Below, one piece after another: positions 44,862 to 52,542 of a stretch of DNA of 64,000 bases. This stretch comes from Streptomyces fildesensis (GTDB lineage: Bacteria > Actinomycetota > Actinomycetes > Streptomycetales > Streptomycetaceae). The notes beneath the pieces were generated by a model. It was not told where the DNA came from. It was given only the letters and a program-made list of their open reading frames with translations, and did not search any database. How positions within the stretch are numbered: the stretch's first letter is position 1; every line of letters starts with the position of its first letter. The position numbers and the translations under genes were made by a program. The stretch spans positions 62,001 through 126,000 of the forward strand of contig NZ_JAAIKO010000003.1 of the NCBI RefSeq assembly GCF_016107395.1, in the 5' to 3' direction.

Positions 44862-46172
44862 GTGGACACTCCCCAGGCGTCGCCCCACGCGCACTCGCAC
44901 ACCCACGGTCACGGTCCGGTGCCGCCGGTCTCCAAGCATCTCCGCAAGGTCATCGCGGTGGTTCTGGTGCCCTTCACCGCGGCGGTGCTCGCCGGGCTGA
45001 TCGTGCTGTGGCCGGGTGGGGCGCCCCCGCACGCACGCACCGGGGTCGGTTTCGACCAGCAGACCCAGCAGGCGCGCGTCACCAGGATCGACGACGTCGC
45101 CTGCGCCGAGGCGAACACACAGTCACCGGCACAGTCCACGCCCGGCGCCGCCGCCTCCGCGCCGGAACGCTGCGAGAAGGCGACCATCGAGGTCACCACG
45201 GGCAAGGACAAGGGCCGGACGTTCACCGAGATCGTGCATCCCGACCAGACCCGCCGCTACACGGCGGGCCAGGGCGTGGTGGTGGCGTACGCACCCGACG
45301 CTCCGAAGGAGCTGCAGTACGCGGTGACGGATGTCGACCGCGGCTTCCCGCTCGCACTGCTGGCCGTGATCTTCGCGCTCGCGGTGATCGCCGTCGGCCG
45401 GCTGCGCGGTCTGATGGCACTGATCGCGCTGGTCATCAGCTTCGCGATCCTGACGCTCTTCATCCTCCCGGCGATCCTGCACGGCCACGATCCACTGCTG
45501 GTGGCGGTGATCGGCGGCAGCGCGATCATGCTGATCGCGCTCTACATGTGCCACGGGCTCAACGCCCGCACGTCGGTGGCGGTGATCGGCACGCTGTGCT
45601 CGCTCTTCCTGATCGGGATCCTCGGCTCGGTCTTCATCTCCTGGGCGCATCTGACGGGCAACACCTCGGACGAGACCGGGCTGGTCCACACCCTCTACCC
45701 CGGCATCGAGATCAAGGGCCTGCTGCTGGCCGGCATCATCATCGGCTCGCTGGGCGTCCTGGACGATGTGACGGTCACCCAGACCTCGGCGGTGTGGGAG
45801 CTCAAGGACGCCGACCCCGGCGCGAGTTGGCGCAAGCTCTACGGCTCCGGCATGCGGATCGGCCGGGACCACATCGCGTCGGTGGTGAACACCCTGGTGA
45901 TGGCGTACGCGGGTGCGGCGCTGCCGCTCCTGCTGCTGTTCTCGGTGGCGCGCAGCGGGGTGCTGCGGGTCGCCAGCAGCGAACTGGTGGCGGAGGAGAT
46001 CGTCCGGACGCTGGTCGGCAGCATCGGCCTGGTCGCGTCGGTTCCCCTGACAACGCTGCTGGCGGCGCTCGTTGTCAGTGCCGACCGGCACAATACGAGG
46101 ACGGGCGGACCGAAGGCGGGGGACACTCTCCCCGCGAGGACCGGCGGCGGCCACCGGCGCCGGGGGAAGTAG
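44862..46172 (+). CDS. YibE/F-family membrane protein with His-rich N-terminus
   Basis: The 436-residue protein has a cytoplasmic His-rich start (SPHAHSHTHGHGP), one helix (VIAVVLVPFTAAVLAGLIVLW), an extracytoplasmic domain of about 120 residues with a C-x-n-C pair, then six or seven helices. GHDPLLVAVIGGSAIMLIALYMCHGLNARTSVAVIGTL and GSLGVLDDVTVTQTSAVWEL are YibE/F signature blocks. The family role is not established; the histidines suggest metal sensing or handling, which is inference. The GTG at 44862 is used because the frame left of it has no recognisable sequence and overlaps the riboswitch promoter region. No clear ribosome-binding site precedes it, so the mRNA may be leaderless. Confidence 0.85.
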   Translation: MDTPQASPHAHSHTHGHGPVPPVSKHLRKVIAVVLVPFTAAVLAGLIVLWPGGAPPHARTGVGFDQQTQQARVTRIDDVACAEANTQSPAQSTPGAAASAPERCEKATIEVTTGKDKGRTFTEIVHPDQTRRYTAGQGVVVAYAPDAPKELQYAVTDVDRGFPLALLAVIFALAVIAVGRLRGLMALIALVISFAILTLFILPAILHGHDPLLVAVIGGSAIMLIALYMCHGLNARTSVAVIGTLCSLFLIGILGSVFISWAHLTGNTSDETGLVHTLYPGIEIKGLLLAGIIIGSLGVLDDVTVTQTSAVWELKDADPGASWRKLYGSGMRIGRDHIASVVNTLVMAYAGAALPLLLLFSVARSGVLRVASSELVAEEIVRTLVGSIGLVASVPLTTLLAALVVSADRHNTRTGGPKAGDTLPARTGGGHRRRGK

Positions 46173-46221
46173 CGGCAGGCCGCACCCGCGGGGGCGGGTG
46201 GCGGCGGTGAACGGGGGGACG

Positions 46222-46431
46222 ATGGCCGGGATGATCGGGCTGCAGGGCAGGGTGACGGGGCGGATCGGCCCGGGGCTGGTCGGCGAGGTGATCGTCCAAG
46301 TACGGGGCGGCGCCGAGGCGTTCCTGGCGTATCCGGTCACACCGGGCGAGCGGATAGAGACCGGGACGCAGATCGTGGTCGTGGAATACCAGGCTCCGCG
46401 GACGGTCTACGTGGCCGCGGCCTTCGGCTGA
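46222..46431 (+). CDS. Short NfeD-like OB-fold protein
   Basis: This 69-residue protein (MAGMIGLQGRVTGRIGPGLVGEVIVQVRGGAEAFLAYPVTPG, then TQIVVVEYQAPRTVYV) corresponds to the soluble OB domain of NfeD/YuaF proteins without the membrane part. NfeD-type proteins are partners of flotillins, and a flotillin gene starts 182 bases downstream. GGGGGGAC precedes the ATG at 46222. The frame is open further left, but that part is antisense-like basic low complexity. ATG 46231 is an alternative start. Confidence 0.82.
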   Translation: MAGMIGLQGRVTGRIGPGLVGEVIVQVRGGAEAFLAYPVTPGERIETGTQIVVVEYQAPRTVYVAAAFG

Positions 46432-46613
46432 GCGGGCTTCAGACCTCGGCCGGGTGAGCTTCCGGCGGCAGCTGATGTGAGCTTCCGGCTTCGGCCGAGC
46501 GGGCTTCGTATCAAGACTGCGCCAAGGTTCCGTCAGGGTGTTCACCGCGGCCTTGCGCGGGAGCACACTCGCGTTCGTCAGGCCCCGCATGGGGGCCGCT
46601 GTGAGGGGGGCGT

Positions 46614-48107
46614 ATGCCGATGATCATCGGCGTCGTGGCGGGACTCGTTCTCGCCGCAATCATCATCGTGATCGGGCTGTTCAAGCTGATGTGGCGGGTC
46701 GCGGAGCCGAACGAGGCGCTTGTCATCTCCGGTTCCCGGCACCGGACCGAGGGCATCGAGGAGGGCCTGGGATTCCGTATCGTCACGGGGCGCGGGACGT
46801 TCGTGGTCCCCGGTGTCCAGGCCGTGCGCAAGCTCTCGCTCGATCTCAACGAGACCGAGCTGCTGGTGGACTGTGTGACGCAGCAGGGCATTCCGCTGAA
46901 GGTGCGCGGAGTCGTCATCTTCAAGGTCGGCGACGACTTCGTGTCGATAGCCAACGCCGCCCGCCGTTTCCTGGACCAGCAGAAGTTCATGGGCGACCGG
47001 GTGCACAACGTCTTCGCCGGTCATCTTCGGTCGATCGTCGGCGGGTTGACGGTCGAGGACATGATCCGTGACCGCGAGAAGCTCACCGGGCAGACCCGGG
47101 CCGCCTCCGGCTCGGAGATGGAGAAGCTCGGCCTGATCATCGACTCGCTGCAGATCCACGAGATCGAGGACCCTACCGGGTACATCAAGAACCTGGCCGC
47201 GCCGCACGCCGCGGCCGTCCACCGGGACGCGCGGATCGCCCAGGCCGAGGCGGACCGGCTGGCCACCGAGGCGGAGCAGAAGGCCGCCGCCCGGATGTCT
47301 GAGGCGACCCGGGACAGCGAGATCCTGCAGGCCGGCTACCAGGCCGAACGGGACAAGGCGGCCGCGACGTCACGGCAGGCAGGACCGCTGTCGGAGGCCG
47401 CGGCCAAGCAGGAGGTCGTGGTCCAGGAGACCCGCGTCGCGGAGCTGGAGGCGCAGCGGCGCGAGCAGCAGCTCCAGGTCGACGTCAGAAAGCCGGCGGA
47501 CGCGAAGGCGTACGAGAAGCGGACGCTGGCCGAGGCCGAACGCGATGTGCGCATCTCCGCGGCACAGGCCAAGGCGAAGGAGACCGAGCTGGCGGCCATC
47601 GCCGAAGCCAACCGGGTCAAGATAGCCGCGGCCGCGCAGGCCGAGATGACGAAGGTCAGCGGGCTGGCCCAGGCGGCGGCCACCCGGGCGACCGGTGAGG
47701 CCGAGGCGGCGGCGACGCAGGCCCGCGGGCTCGCGGAGGCCGAGGCGGCGAAGGCCAAGGGCCTGGCCGAGGCCGCGTCGATCCAGGCGCGCGCGGAGGC
47801 ACTGGCCACCAACCAGGAGGCCGTGGTCGCTCAGCAGCTGGCCGAGAACTGGCCGGAGATCGTGAAGGCGGGCGCCTCGGCGTTCGGCAACGTGGAGCAC
47901 ATGGTGCTGCTCAACGGCGCGGACGGTATGTCCGACATGTTCGCGAAGGCACTCACCATGGGCGGCACCGGGCTCGGACTGGCCCGCCAGCTGCTCGCGT
48001 CGATGGGCACGGAGAACGGCGCCGGCACCGTGCCGCCGCCGGCGTCCCCCAACGGATCGACGCCCCGCAGCCATCTGATACCGCTGCAGGACGACGACCA
48101 GGTCTGA
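46614..48107 (+). CDS. Flotillin/SPFH-domain protein (FloT/YuaG-like)
   Basis: The protein has 497 residues. A membrane hairpin at residues 3-24 (IIGVVAGLVLAAIIIVIGLFKLM) is followed by an SPFH domain (about 28-205) and a long Glu/Ala-rich coiled coil (about 205-400). Repeats like AEAAATQARGLAEAEAAKAKGLAEAASIQARAEAL are typical of flotillin EA-repeats. Flotillins form membrane microdomains that organise signalling and secretion. A strong GAGGGGGGC precedes the ATG. The short NfeD protein upstream completes the flotillin-NfeD pair. A long GC-rich terminator follows at 48126-48168. Confidence 0.94.
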   Translation: MPMIIGVVAGLVLAAIIIVIGLFKLMWRVAEPNEALVISGSRHRTEGIEEGLGFRIVTGRGTFVVPGVQAVRKLSLDLNETELLVDCVTQQGIPLKVRGVVIFKVGDDFVSIANAARRFLDQQKFMGDRVHNVFAGHLRSIVGGLTVEDMIRDREKLTGQTRAASGSEMEKLGLIIDSLQIHEIEDPTGYIKNLAAPHAAAVHRDARIAQAEADRLATEAEQKAAARMSEATRDSEILQAGYQAERDKAAATSRQAGPLSEAAAKQEVVVQETRVAELEAQRREQQLQVDVRKPADAKAYEKRTLAEAERDVRISAAQAKAKETELAAIAEANRVKIAAAAQAEMTKVSGLAQAAATRATGEAEAAATQARGLAEAEAAKAKGLAEAASIQARAEALATNQEAVVAQQLAENWPEIVKAGASAFGNVEHMVLLNGADGMSDMFAKALTMGGTGLGLARQLLASMGTENGAGTVPPPASPNGSTPRSHLIPLQDDDQV

Positions 48108-48125
48108 TCCGCGAAGCACGTGTGA

Positions 48126-48168
48126 GGGCGGGGGCGGGGCGCGTCATCGCGCCGCGCCGCCCCCGCCC
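48126..48168. terminator. GC-rich hairpin between flotillin and DUF5326 genes
   Basis: Arms GGGCGGGGGCGG (48126-48137) and CCGCCCCCGCCC (48157-48168) are fully complementary. The loop between has its own GGCGCG/CGCGCC pairing, making a longer stem. It lies between convergent genes and can act in both directions. Confidence 0.8.
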
Positions 48169-48223
48169 GGCGCGGCGGGTGCCGCCTGCGGACGGGATGT
48201 ACGGGTTCCGGCCCCCCGGGGGA

Positions 48224-48439
48224 TTACCAGTCACGATGCGAGGACGAGGATCCCGAGGTGAACTTCTTCACCAGGAAGATCAGCCCGCCGACCAGCGCCG
48301 CGAAGACCAGCACCTTGAACAGCAGCCCGATGACGAAGCCGACCAGGCTCATGATCAAGCCGCCGAAGACGACGAGAGCGATCACCGGGATCGCAACCCA
48401 CTTGATCCACCAGGGCAGACCCTTGACCAGCTCTTCCAT
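48224..48439 (-). CDS. Small DUF5326-type membrane protein
   Basis: The 71-residue protein (MEELVKGLPWWIKWVAIPVIALVVFG, then LLFKVLVFAALVGGLIFLVKKF) has two hydrophobic helices and a Ser/Arg/His tail. It matches the short Streptomyces family annotated DUF5326. No function is known. The ATG at 48439 is preceded by GGAGGGAAACAGT, while a longer frame start at 48496 has no ribosome-binding site and adds a polar segment. It is convergent with the flotillin gene. Confidence 0.8.
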   Translation of the reverse strand: MEELVKGLPWWIKWVAIPVIALVVFGGLIMSLVGFVIGLLFKVLVFAALVGGLIFLVKKFTSGSSSSHRDW

Positions 48440-48582
48440 GACTGTTTCCCTCCAGATTCCTTCGTTGTCCCCGTGCTTCGACTCTAGAGCCGACAAGGGG
48501 GCCGGCGGAGGGGTCGGAGACCCGATCCTTCCCTGACCGTTCCCCTACGGAACCCCAGGGTCCGACCCTCAGTCGCCGGGGT

Positions 48583-48900
48583 TCAGGCCTCCGGCGGCGA
48601 GAAGACGACCATGACCCGCAGGTCCTCCGTCACGTGGTGGAAGCGGTGCGGCACCCCGGCCGGCACATAGACGACGCTGCCCCGGGCCACCGTGGTCGTC
48701 TCCTCCCCCACGGTGATCGCCGCCCGGCCGCTCACCACCAGATAGATCTCGTCCTGCTGGTGCGGGGTCTGCGGATCGAGCTCCCCGGCCTGGAGCGCGT
48801 ACAGCCCCGCCGACATGTTCCGTTCGCGCAGAAAGCTGAGATAAGCCCCGTTGTTGGCGGCCCGCTCCGCCTCCAGATCGTCCAGCCGGAACACCTTCAT
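48583..48900 (-). CDS. Cupin-domain protein
   Basis: The 105-residue single-domain cupin has motif 1 residues in PQTPHQQDEIYLVVSGRAAITVGEE (H, E and G of the metal site) and motif 2 in YVPAGVPHRFHHV, with a His. Small cupins of this kind bind a divalent metal and may be dioxygenases, isomerases or sensors; nothing further can be said. The ATG at 48900 follows GAGGGAGAGC. It is divergent from the small holin-like gene, with 58 bases between starts. Confidence 0.85.
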   Translation of the reverse strand: MKVFRLDDLEAERAANNGAYLSFLRERNMSAGLYALQAGELDPQTPHQQDEIYLVVSGRAAITVGEETTTVARGSVVYVPAGVPHRFHHVTEDLRVMVVFSPPEA

Positions 48901-48958
48901 CGCAGCTCTCCCTCGTCGCATCTCTTGCCCGGGCGATCAGTTCTGCCACGATCACACC

Positions 48959-49336
48959 ATGAAGAATTTCGTCGTCAAGACACTCGCCAACGCCGGGGCC
49001 CTCGGTGTGGCCATCTGGCTGGTCAAGGACATCACCCTCACCGGTGACGACACCTGGCACAAGGTCCTCACCGTCATCCTGGTCGCCGTGGTCTTCGGAC
49101 TGGTGAACTGGCTGGTCAAGCCGGTCGTCAAACTCCTGTCCTTCCCCCTGTTCATCCTCACCCTGGGCCTCATCACGCTGGTCGTGAACGCCCTGATGCT
49201 GCTGCTCACCTCCTGGCTCGCCGGAAAGCTCAGCCTCGACTTCCACGTCGAGGGCTTCTGGGCGGCGCTGATCGGCGGCCTGATCATCAGCATCGTGTCC
49301 TGGGCCCTCAACATGCTCCTGCCGGACGAGGACTGA
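48959..49336 (+). CDS. Phage-holin-family-like four-helix membrane protein (PF04020-type)
   Basis: The 125-residue protein has four predicted helices: AGALGVAIWLVKDITL, VLTVILVAVVFGLVNWLV, LLSFPLFILTLGLITLVVNALMLLLTSWL and FWAALIGGLIISIVSWALNML. The spacing LVNWLVKPVVKLLSFPLFILTLGL is the signature of the bacterial family annotated phage holin family 4, membrane proteins of unknown function that are not linked to prophages. The ATG at 48959 starts MKNFVVKTLANAG. No good ribosome-binding site is seen, so a leaderless or weakly translated message is possible. Confidence 0.82.
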   Translation: MKNFVVKTLANAGALGVAIWLVKDITLTGDDTWHKVLTVILVAVVFGLVNWLVKPVVKLLSFPLFILTLGLITLVVNALMLLLTSWLAGKLSLDFHVEGFWAALIGGLIISIVSWALNMLLPDED

Positions 49337-49392
49337 GCACCGAGGAGGACGGCCCGATGCCGTTACGAGCGCCGGAGGTGACCGGGACCGTA

Positions 49393-49469
49393 GGGGTGGG
49401 GGTCCGAAATGCTGCCGTGTATTTGTGGGCCGCCAGGCACGTAAATATACGATTTCGGACCCCCGCCCC
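49393..49469. repeat. Nested inverted repeat downstream of the holin-like gene
   Basis: Outer arms of 18 bases (49393-49410 starting GGGGTGGGGG and 49452-49469 ending CCCCGCCCC) pair in 17 of 18 positions. Inside lie CGTGTATTT (49416-49424) and AAATATACG (about 49443-49451), pairing in 8 of 9. The structure is a long two-stage hairpin. It ends 90 bases before the cystathionine-lyase-type start. It could be a terminator, a regulatory leader of the downstream gene, or a dispersed palindromic element; no coding sense is visible. Confidence 0.7.
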
Positions 49470-49559
49470 GGAGGGCCCGGGCACCGACCCGGGATCGGGT
49501 TGACTGAACCCGCGCGCACACGCGCATCAGGTGCGACCCCCAGGTCCCAGGAGGCAGCG

Positions 49560-50702
49560 ATGGCCGAGTACGACAGCCCGAGCGGCAGCGGTGAAAGTAC
49601 CCGCAGCGTCCACGCCGGACGCCCGCCCGCCCAGCCGTACGAGCCCTCCCTCCCCGGCCCCACCTTCGTCTCACACTTCCACCTGCCCGGCGACGCGACC
49701 GGCCCGTACACCTACGGCCGGGAGCAGAACCCGACCTGGACCCTGCTCGAAGACGCGATCTCCGAGCTGGAGTCCCCCGCCGACCCGACCGCCAGGACGA
49801 CCGTCTTCGCCTCGGGGATGGCCGCGGTCTCCGCCGTGCTCCTGTCGCAGATGCGCGCGGGCGACACCGTCGTCCTGCCCTCCGACTGCTACCAGACGAC
49901 CCGGGCCCTCCAACAGCGGCTGGAGTCGTACGGAGTCACCGTGCGCCTCGCACCGACCCGCGACGACGCGCAGCGGGCCCTGCTGGACGGCGCGCGCCTG
50001 CTGTGGCTGGAGACCCCGTCCAACCCCGTCCTGGACGTCTGTGACATCCGCCGGCTCGCCGACGCCGCGCACGCGGCGGGCGCCCTGGTCGCCGTCGACA
50101 ACAGCCTGGCCACCCCGCTCGGCCAGCGCCCGCTCGACCTCGGCGCCGACTTCTCGGTCGCCAGCGGCACCAAGGCCCTGACCGGCCACGGCGACCTGCT
50201 GCTCGGCTACGTGACCACCCGCGATCCCGAGCTCGCCGAACAGACCCGGATGTGGCGCGCAACCGTCGGTGCGATCCCCGGCCCGATGGAGGCCTGGCTC
50301 GCACACCGTTCGCTGGCCACCCTCTCGCTGCGCGTGGACCGGCAGGCCGCCAACGCCCTGGAGCTGGCCACGGCGCTCGCCGACCGCCCGGAGGTGACCG
50401 GGCTGCGCCACCCCGGCCTGTCCACCGACCCGGCGCACGCACTCGCCGCCCGCCAGATGCGCCGTTTCGGCAGCGTCGTCTCCTTCACGCTGCCCGACAA
50501 GGAGCACGCCGAGCGCTTCCTCTCCGCGCTCCGGATCACCATCGAGGCGACGAGCTTCGGCAGCGTCCAGTGCACGGCCGAGCGCCGGGCCCGCTGGGGC
50601 GGCGACGCGGTTCCGCCCGGCTTCATCCGCTTCTCGGTGGGCGTGGAGGACGCGGGTGACATCGTCGCCGATGTCACCCGCGCCCTGGACGCCGCAAAGT
50701 AG
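49560..50702 (+). CDS. Cystathionine gamma-lyase/gamma-synthase-type PLP enzyme
   Basis: The 380-residue member of the Cys/Met-metabolism PLP family has ESTRSVHAGRPP at the N-terminus, YGREQNPTWTLLEDAISELE, FASGMAAVSAVLL, WLETPSNP and the lysine in ASGTKALTGHGDLLLGYV, where SGTKALTGHGD is the PLP site. ATSFGSVQCTAERRARWGG and FIRFSVGVEDAGDIVAD complete it. It cleaves or forms cystathionine in transsulfuration; SGTK rather than SATK and YGREQNPT are typical of the actinobacterial gamma-lyase. AGGAGGCAGCG precedes the ATG at 49560. A perfect terminator follows, and a LysR gene comes after that, possibly its regulator. Confidence 0.9.
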   Translation: MAEYDSPSGSGESTRSVHAGRPPAQPYEPSLPGPTFVSHFHLPGDATGPYTYGREQNPTWTLLEDAISELESPADPTARTTVFASGMAAVSAVLLSQMRAGDTVVLPSDCYQTTRALQQRLESYGVTVRLAPTRDDAQRALLDGARLLWLETPSNPVLDVCDIRRLADAAHAAGALVAVDNSLATPLGQRPLDLGADFSVASGTKALTGHGDLLLGYVTTRDPELAEQTRMWRATVGAIPGPMEAWLAHRSLATLSLRVDRQAANALELATALADRPEVTGLRHPGLSTDPAHALAARQMRRFGSVVSFTLPDKEHAERFLSALRITIEATSFGSVQCTAERRARWGGDAVPPGFIRFSVGVEDAGDIVADVTRALDAAK

Positions 50703-50740
50703 GGCCCCTACGCATATATGCAGGGAGCCCTACGCAGAAT

Positions 50741-50779
50741 GGGCGGTTCGAGCCTCCCCCCTCGTGGCTCGAACCGCCC
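50741..50779 (+). terminator. Hairpin terminator after the cystathionine-lyase-type gene
   Basis: GGGCGGTTCGAGCC (50741-50754) and GGCTCGAACCGCCC (50766-50779) are perfectly complementary over 14 bases with an 11-base loop. A separate 10-base palindrome GCATATATGC (50712-50721) lies just after the stop codon. Confidence 0.8.
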
Positions 50780-50816
50780 TGGCGCAACGCGCGAAGACGC
50801 GCTCGAACAAGGCTAG

Positions 50817-50890
50817 TTGACTCTGCGTCAGTGTCCAATCACAGTACCTGGTACGACCTATCGATAAATTTATACTTGACGATGCGTCAG
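50817..50890 (+). promoter_or_regulatory. LysR promoter region with two TGCGTCAG repeats
   Basis: TTGACTCTGCGTCAG at 50817-50831 recurs as TTGACGATGCGTCAG at 50876-50890 (13 of 15 identical, 59 bases apart). Between them is an AT-rich stretch with the palindrome ATAAATTTAT (about 50863-50872). TTGAC followed by AT-rich sequence could supply -35/-10 elements. The repeats are TGAC...GTCA dyads, plausible binding sites for the LysR protein whose ATG lies 20 bases after the second. Confidence 0.55.
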
Positions 50891-50910
50891 GTTCTGTCTG
50901 TGAGGAGACC

Positions 50911-51813
50911 ATGGTGGATCTGGCCCTCCTGCGTACCTTCGTCACCGTGCACCGGGCTGGTTCCTTCACCCGGGCCGCCCAGCTCCTGGGCCTGTCCCAG
51001 CCCGCCGTCACCGGCCAGATACGCACGCTGGAGCGGCAGGTCGGCCGCCCGCTCTTCCTGCGGCTGCCCCGCGGCGTCGCCCCCACCACCGTGGGCGACG
51101 AGCTCGCGCACAAGGTCGCCCCGCACCTCGACGCGCTGCTGGAGATCACCGCCGCGGCTCCCGACGACGACGGCCCCGGCACCCACAGCCTGCATCTGGC
51201 GGGCCCGGCCGAGTTCACCGCGCTGCGCATCCTGCCCGCCCTGGCGCCGCTGGTCACCGACGGGCTGCACCTGCGGGTCTCGCTCAGCGGCGACGACGAG
51301 GCGCTGGCCGGGCTCGCCGCCGGCCACCACGACCTGGCCGTCGTCAGCGTGCAGCCCCGCGACCGGCTGATAGCGGCCGTACCCCTGTGGGACGAGGAGT
51401 ACGCCCTGGTCGCCGCGCCCGCCTGGCGGGAACGGGCCGGCGGCCCGCACGGAGTGCGCGACCACGGCCCGCAGCTGCTCGACGACCTGCCCGTCGTCAC
51501 CTCCGACGAGGAATGCCGGTTGCTGTCCCAGTACTGGTCGGCCGTCTTCGACGCCAAGCCCACCCGGGATCCCGCGGTCGTCGTCCCCGACCTGCGCGCC
51601 GTCCTGGACTGCGTACGCGACGGCGCCGGGCTGGCCGTCCTGCCCCGCTATCTGTGCGCCGCCGCGCTCGCCGCCGGTGAGATCACGCTGCTGCTGGAGC
51701 CTCCCGTGCCACCGCTGCGGACCTACTTCCTGGCCACCCGGGTCGGCACCCTCGCACTGCCCCACCTCGCGCGGGCGCACGATCGGCTGCTGACCGCCGC
51801 ACAGGGCTGGTAG
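50911..51813 (+). CDS. LysR-family transcriptional regulator
   Basis: The 300-residue protein has the LysR helix-turn-helix at residues 3-62 (LALLRTFVTVHRAGSFTRAAQLLGLSQPAVTGQIRTLERQVGRPLFLR) and a C-terminal co-inducer domain from about residue 90, with DLAVVSVQPRD and GAGLAVLPRYL. LysR regulators usually control a neighbouring gene plus themselves. Here the neighbours are a cystathionine-lyase-type gene (same strand, behind a terminator) and a NUDIX gene downstream. GAGGAGACC precedes the ATG. Two TGCGTCAG repeats upstream are likely autoregulatory sites. Confidence 0.9.
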   Translation: MVDLALLRTFVTVHRAGSFTRAAQLLGLSQPAVTGQIRTLERQVGRPLFLRLPRGVAPTTVGDELAHKVAPHLDALLEITAAAPDDDGPGTHSLHLAGPAEFTALRILPALAPLVTDGLHLRVSLSGDDEALAGLAAGHHDLAVVSVQPRDRLIAAVPLWDEEYALVAAPAWRERAGGPHGVRDHGPQLLDDLPVVTSDEECRLLSQYWSAVFDAKPTRDPAVVVPDLRAVLDCVRDGAGLAVLPRYLCAAALAAGEITLLLEPPVPPLRTYFLATRVGTLALPHLARAHDRLLTAAQGW

Positions 51814-51990
51814 GCCGCCGGACCACCGGCCATGCCAAGGCTGCCAGGGCCGCCGAGGCCGGATCGAGCGGCCTCGGCACGTGGCCGACGGCGCTCGGCG
51901 AGCGCCGGTGACGCGCCAACGGGAATCGAATGCTCCGATTCACTGCTCCCGGTGCGTTTGTCGATCCTTGTGTCGCGGCAGATCTCAACC

Positions 51991-52503
51991 ATGCCCCTGG
52001 AGAACGCAACTCCGGCCGAAGCCCCTGCCACCCGCCCGGTGGTCAAGCGCACCGCCCGCGCGATCCTGCTCGACGGCGACTGCATGGTCCTCATCAAGCG
52101 CACCAAGCCCGGCCTCGCCCCGTACTGGATCACTCCGGGCGGCGGCGTGGAGGACGACGACCCCTCGGTCGTCGACGCCCTGCACCGTGAGGTGGACGAG
52201 GAGCTGGGAGCCAAGATCACCGACGTCGTCCCGGCCTTCGTCGACACCGTCGAGCACATCGCGGAGAACGGCGCCCACGGCGTGAAGGTGCAGTACTTCT
52301 TCGTGTGCCGGCTCGCCTCGATGGACCCGGCCCGCCGGCACGGCCCCGAGGTGGACGATCCGTGCGGGACGTACGACGTCGTCCGTGTGCCGTTCAGCCG
52401 GGTCGGGCTGGCCTCCGTCGAGGTGGTGCCGCTGACGCTGCGGCACTACCTCGACGCGAACATCGAAGGCGTACTGGGACTGGTCGGCCCCGACCTGGGC
52501 TGA
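51991..52503 (+). CDS. NUDIX hydrolase
   Basis: The 170-residue protein has a NUDIX fold: TARAILLDGDCMVLIKRTKPGLAPYWITPGGGVEDDDPSVVDALHREVDEELGAKI. The box keeps REVDEELGA with its metal-binding glutamates, but the first conserved Glu (five residues after Gly) is replaced by Pro, as in several actinobacterial subfamilies. The substrate is a nucleoside diphosphate linked to another group; not predictable. The ATG at 51991 starts MPLENATPAEAPATRPVVKRT. A longer open frame to the left is Arg/Pro-rich and unlikely to be coding. It ends 39 bases before the convergent flavoprotein gene. Confidence 0.88.
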   Translation: MPLENATPAEAPATRPVVKRTARAILLDGDCMVLIKRTKPGLAPYWITPGGGVEDDDPSVVDALHREVDEELGAKITDVVPAFVDTVEHIAENGAHGVKVQYFFVCRLASMDPARRHGPEVDDPCGTYDVVRVPFSRVGLASVEVVPLTLRHYLDANIEGVLGLVGPDLG

Positions 52504-52542
52504 TCCGGCCGGCGGACCGGCGCCCCGGAAGTCCTCGGTGGG

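Noticed and set aside
49560-50702. Alternative start at 49425 for the PLP enzyme
   Set aside because: The extension lies in the inverted repeat, lacks family sequence, and the ATG at 49560 has a good ribosome-binding site.
50741-50779. GGTTCGAGCC arm looking like a tRNA T-arm
   Set aside because: It is one half of a perfect 14-base hairpin right after a stop codon, so a terminator explains it fully.
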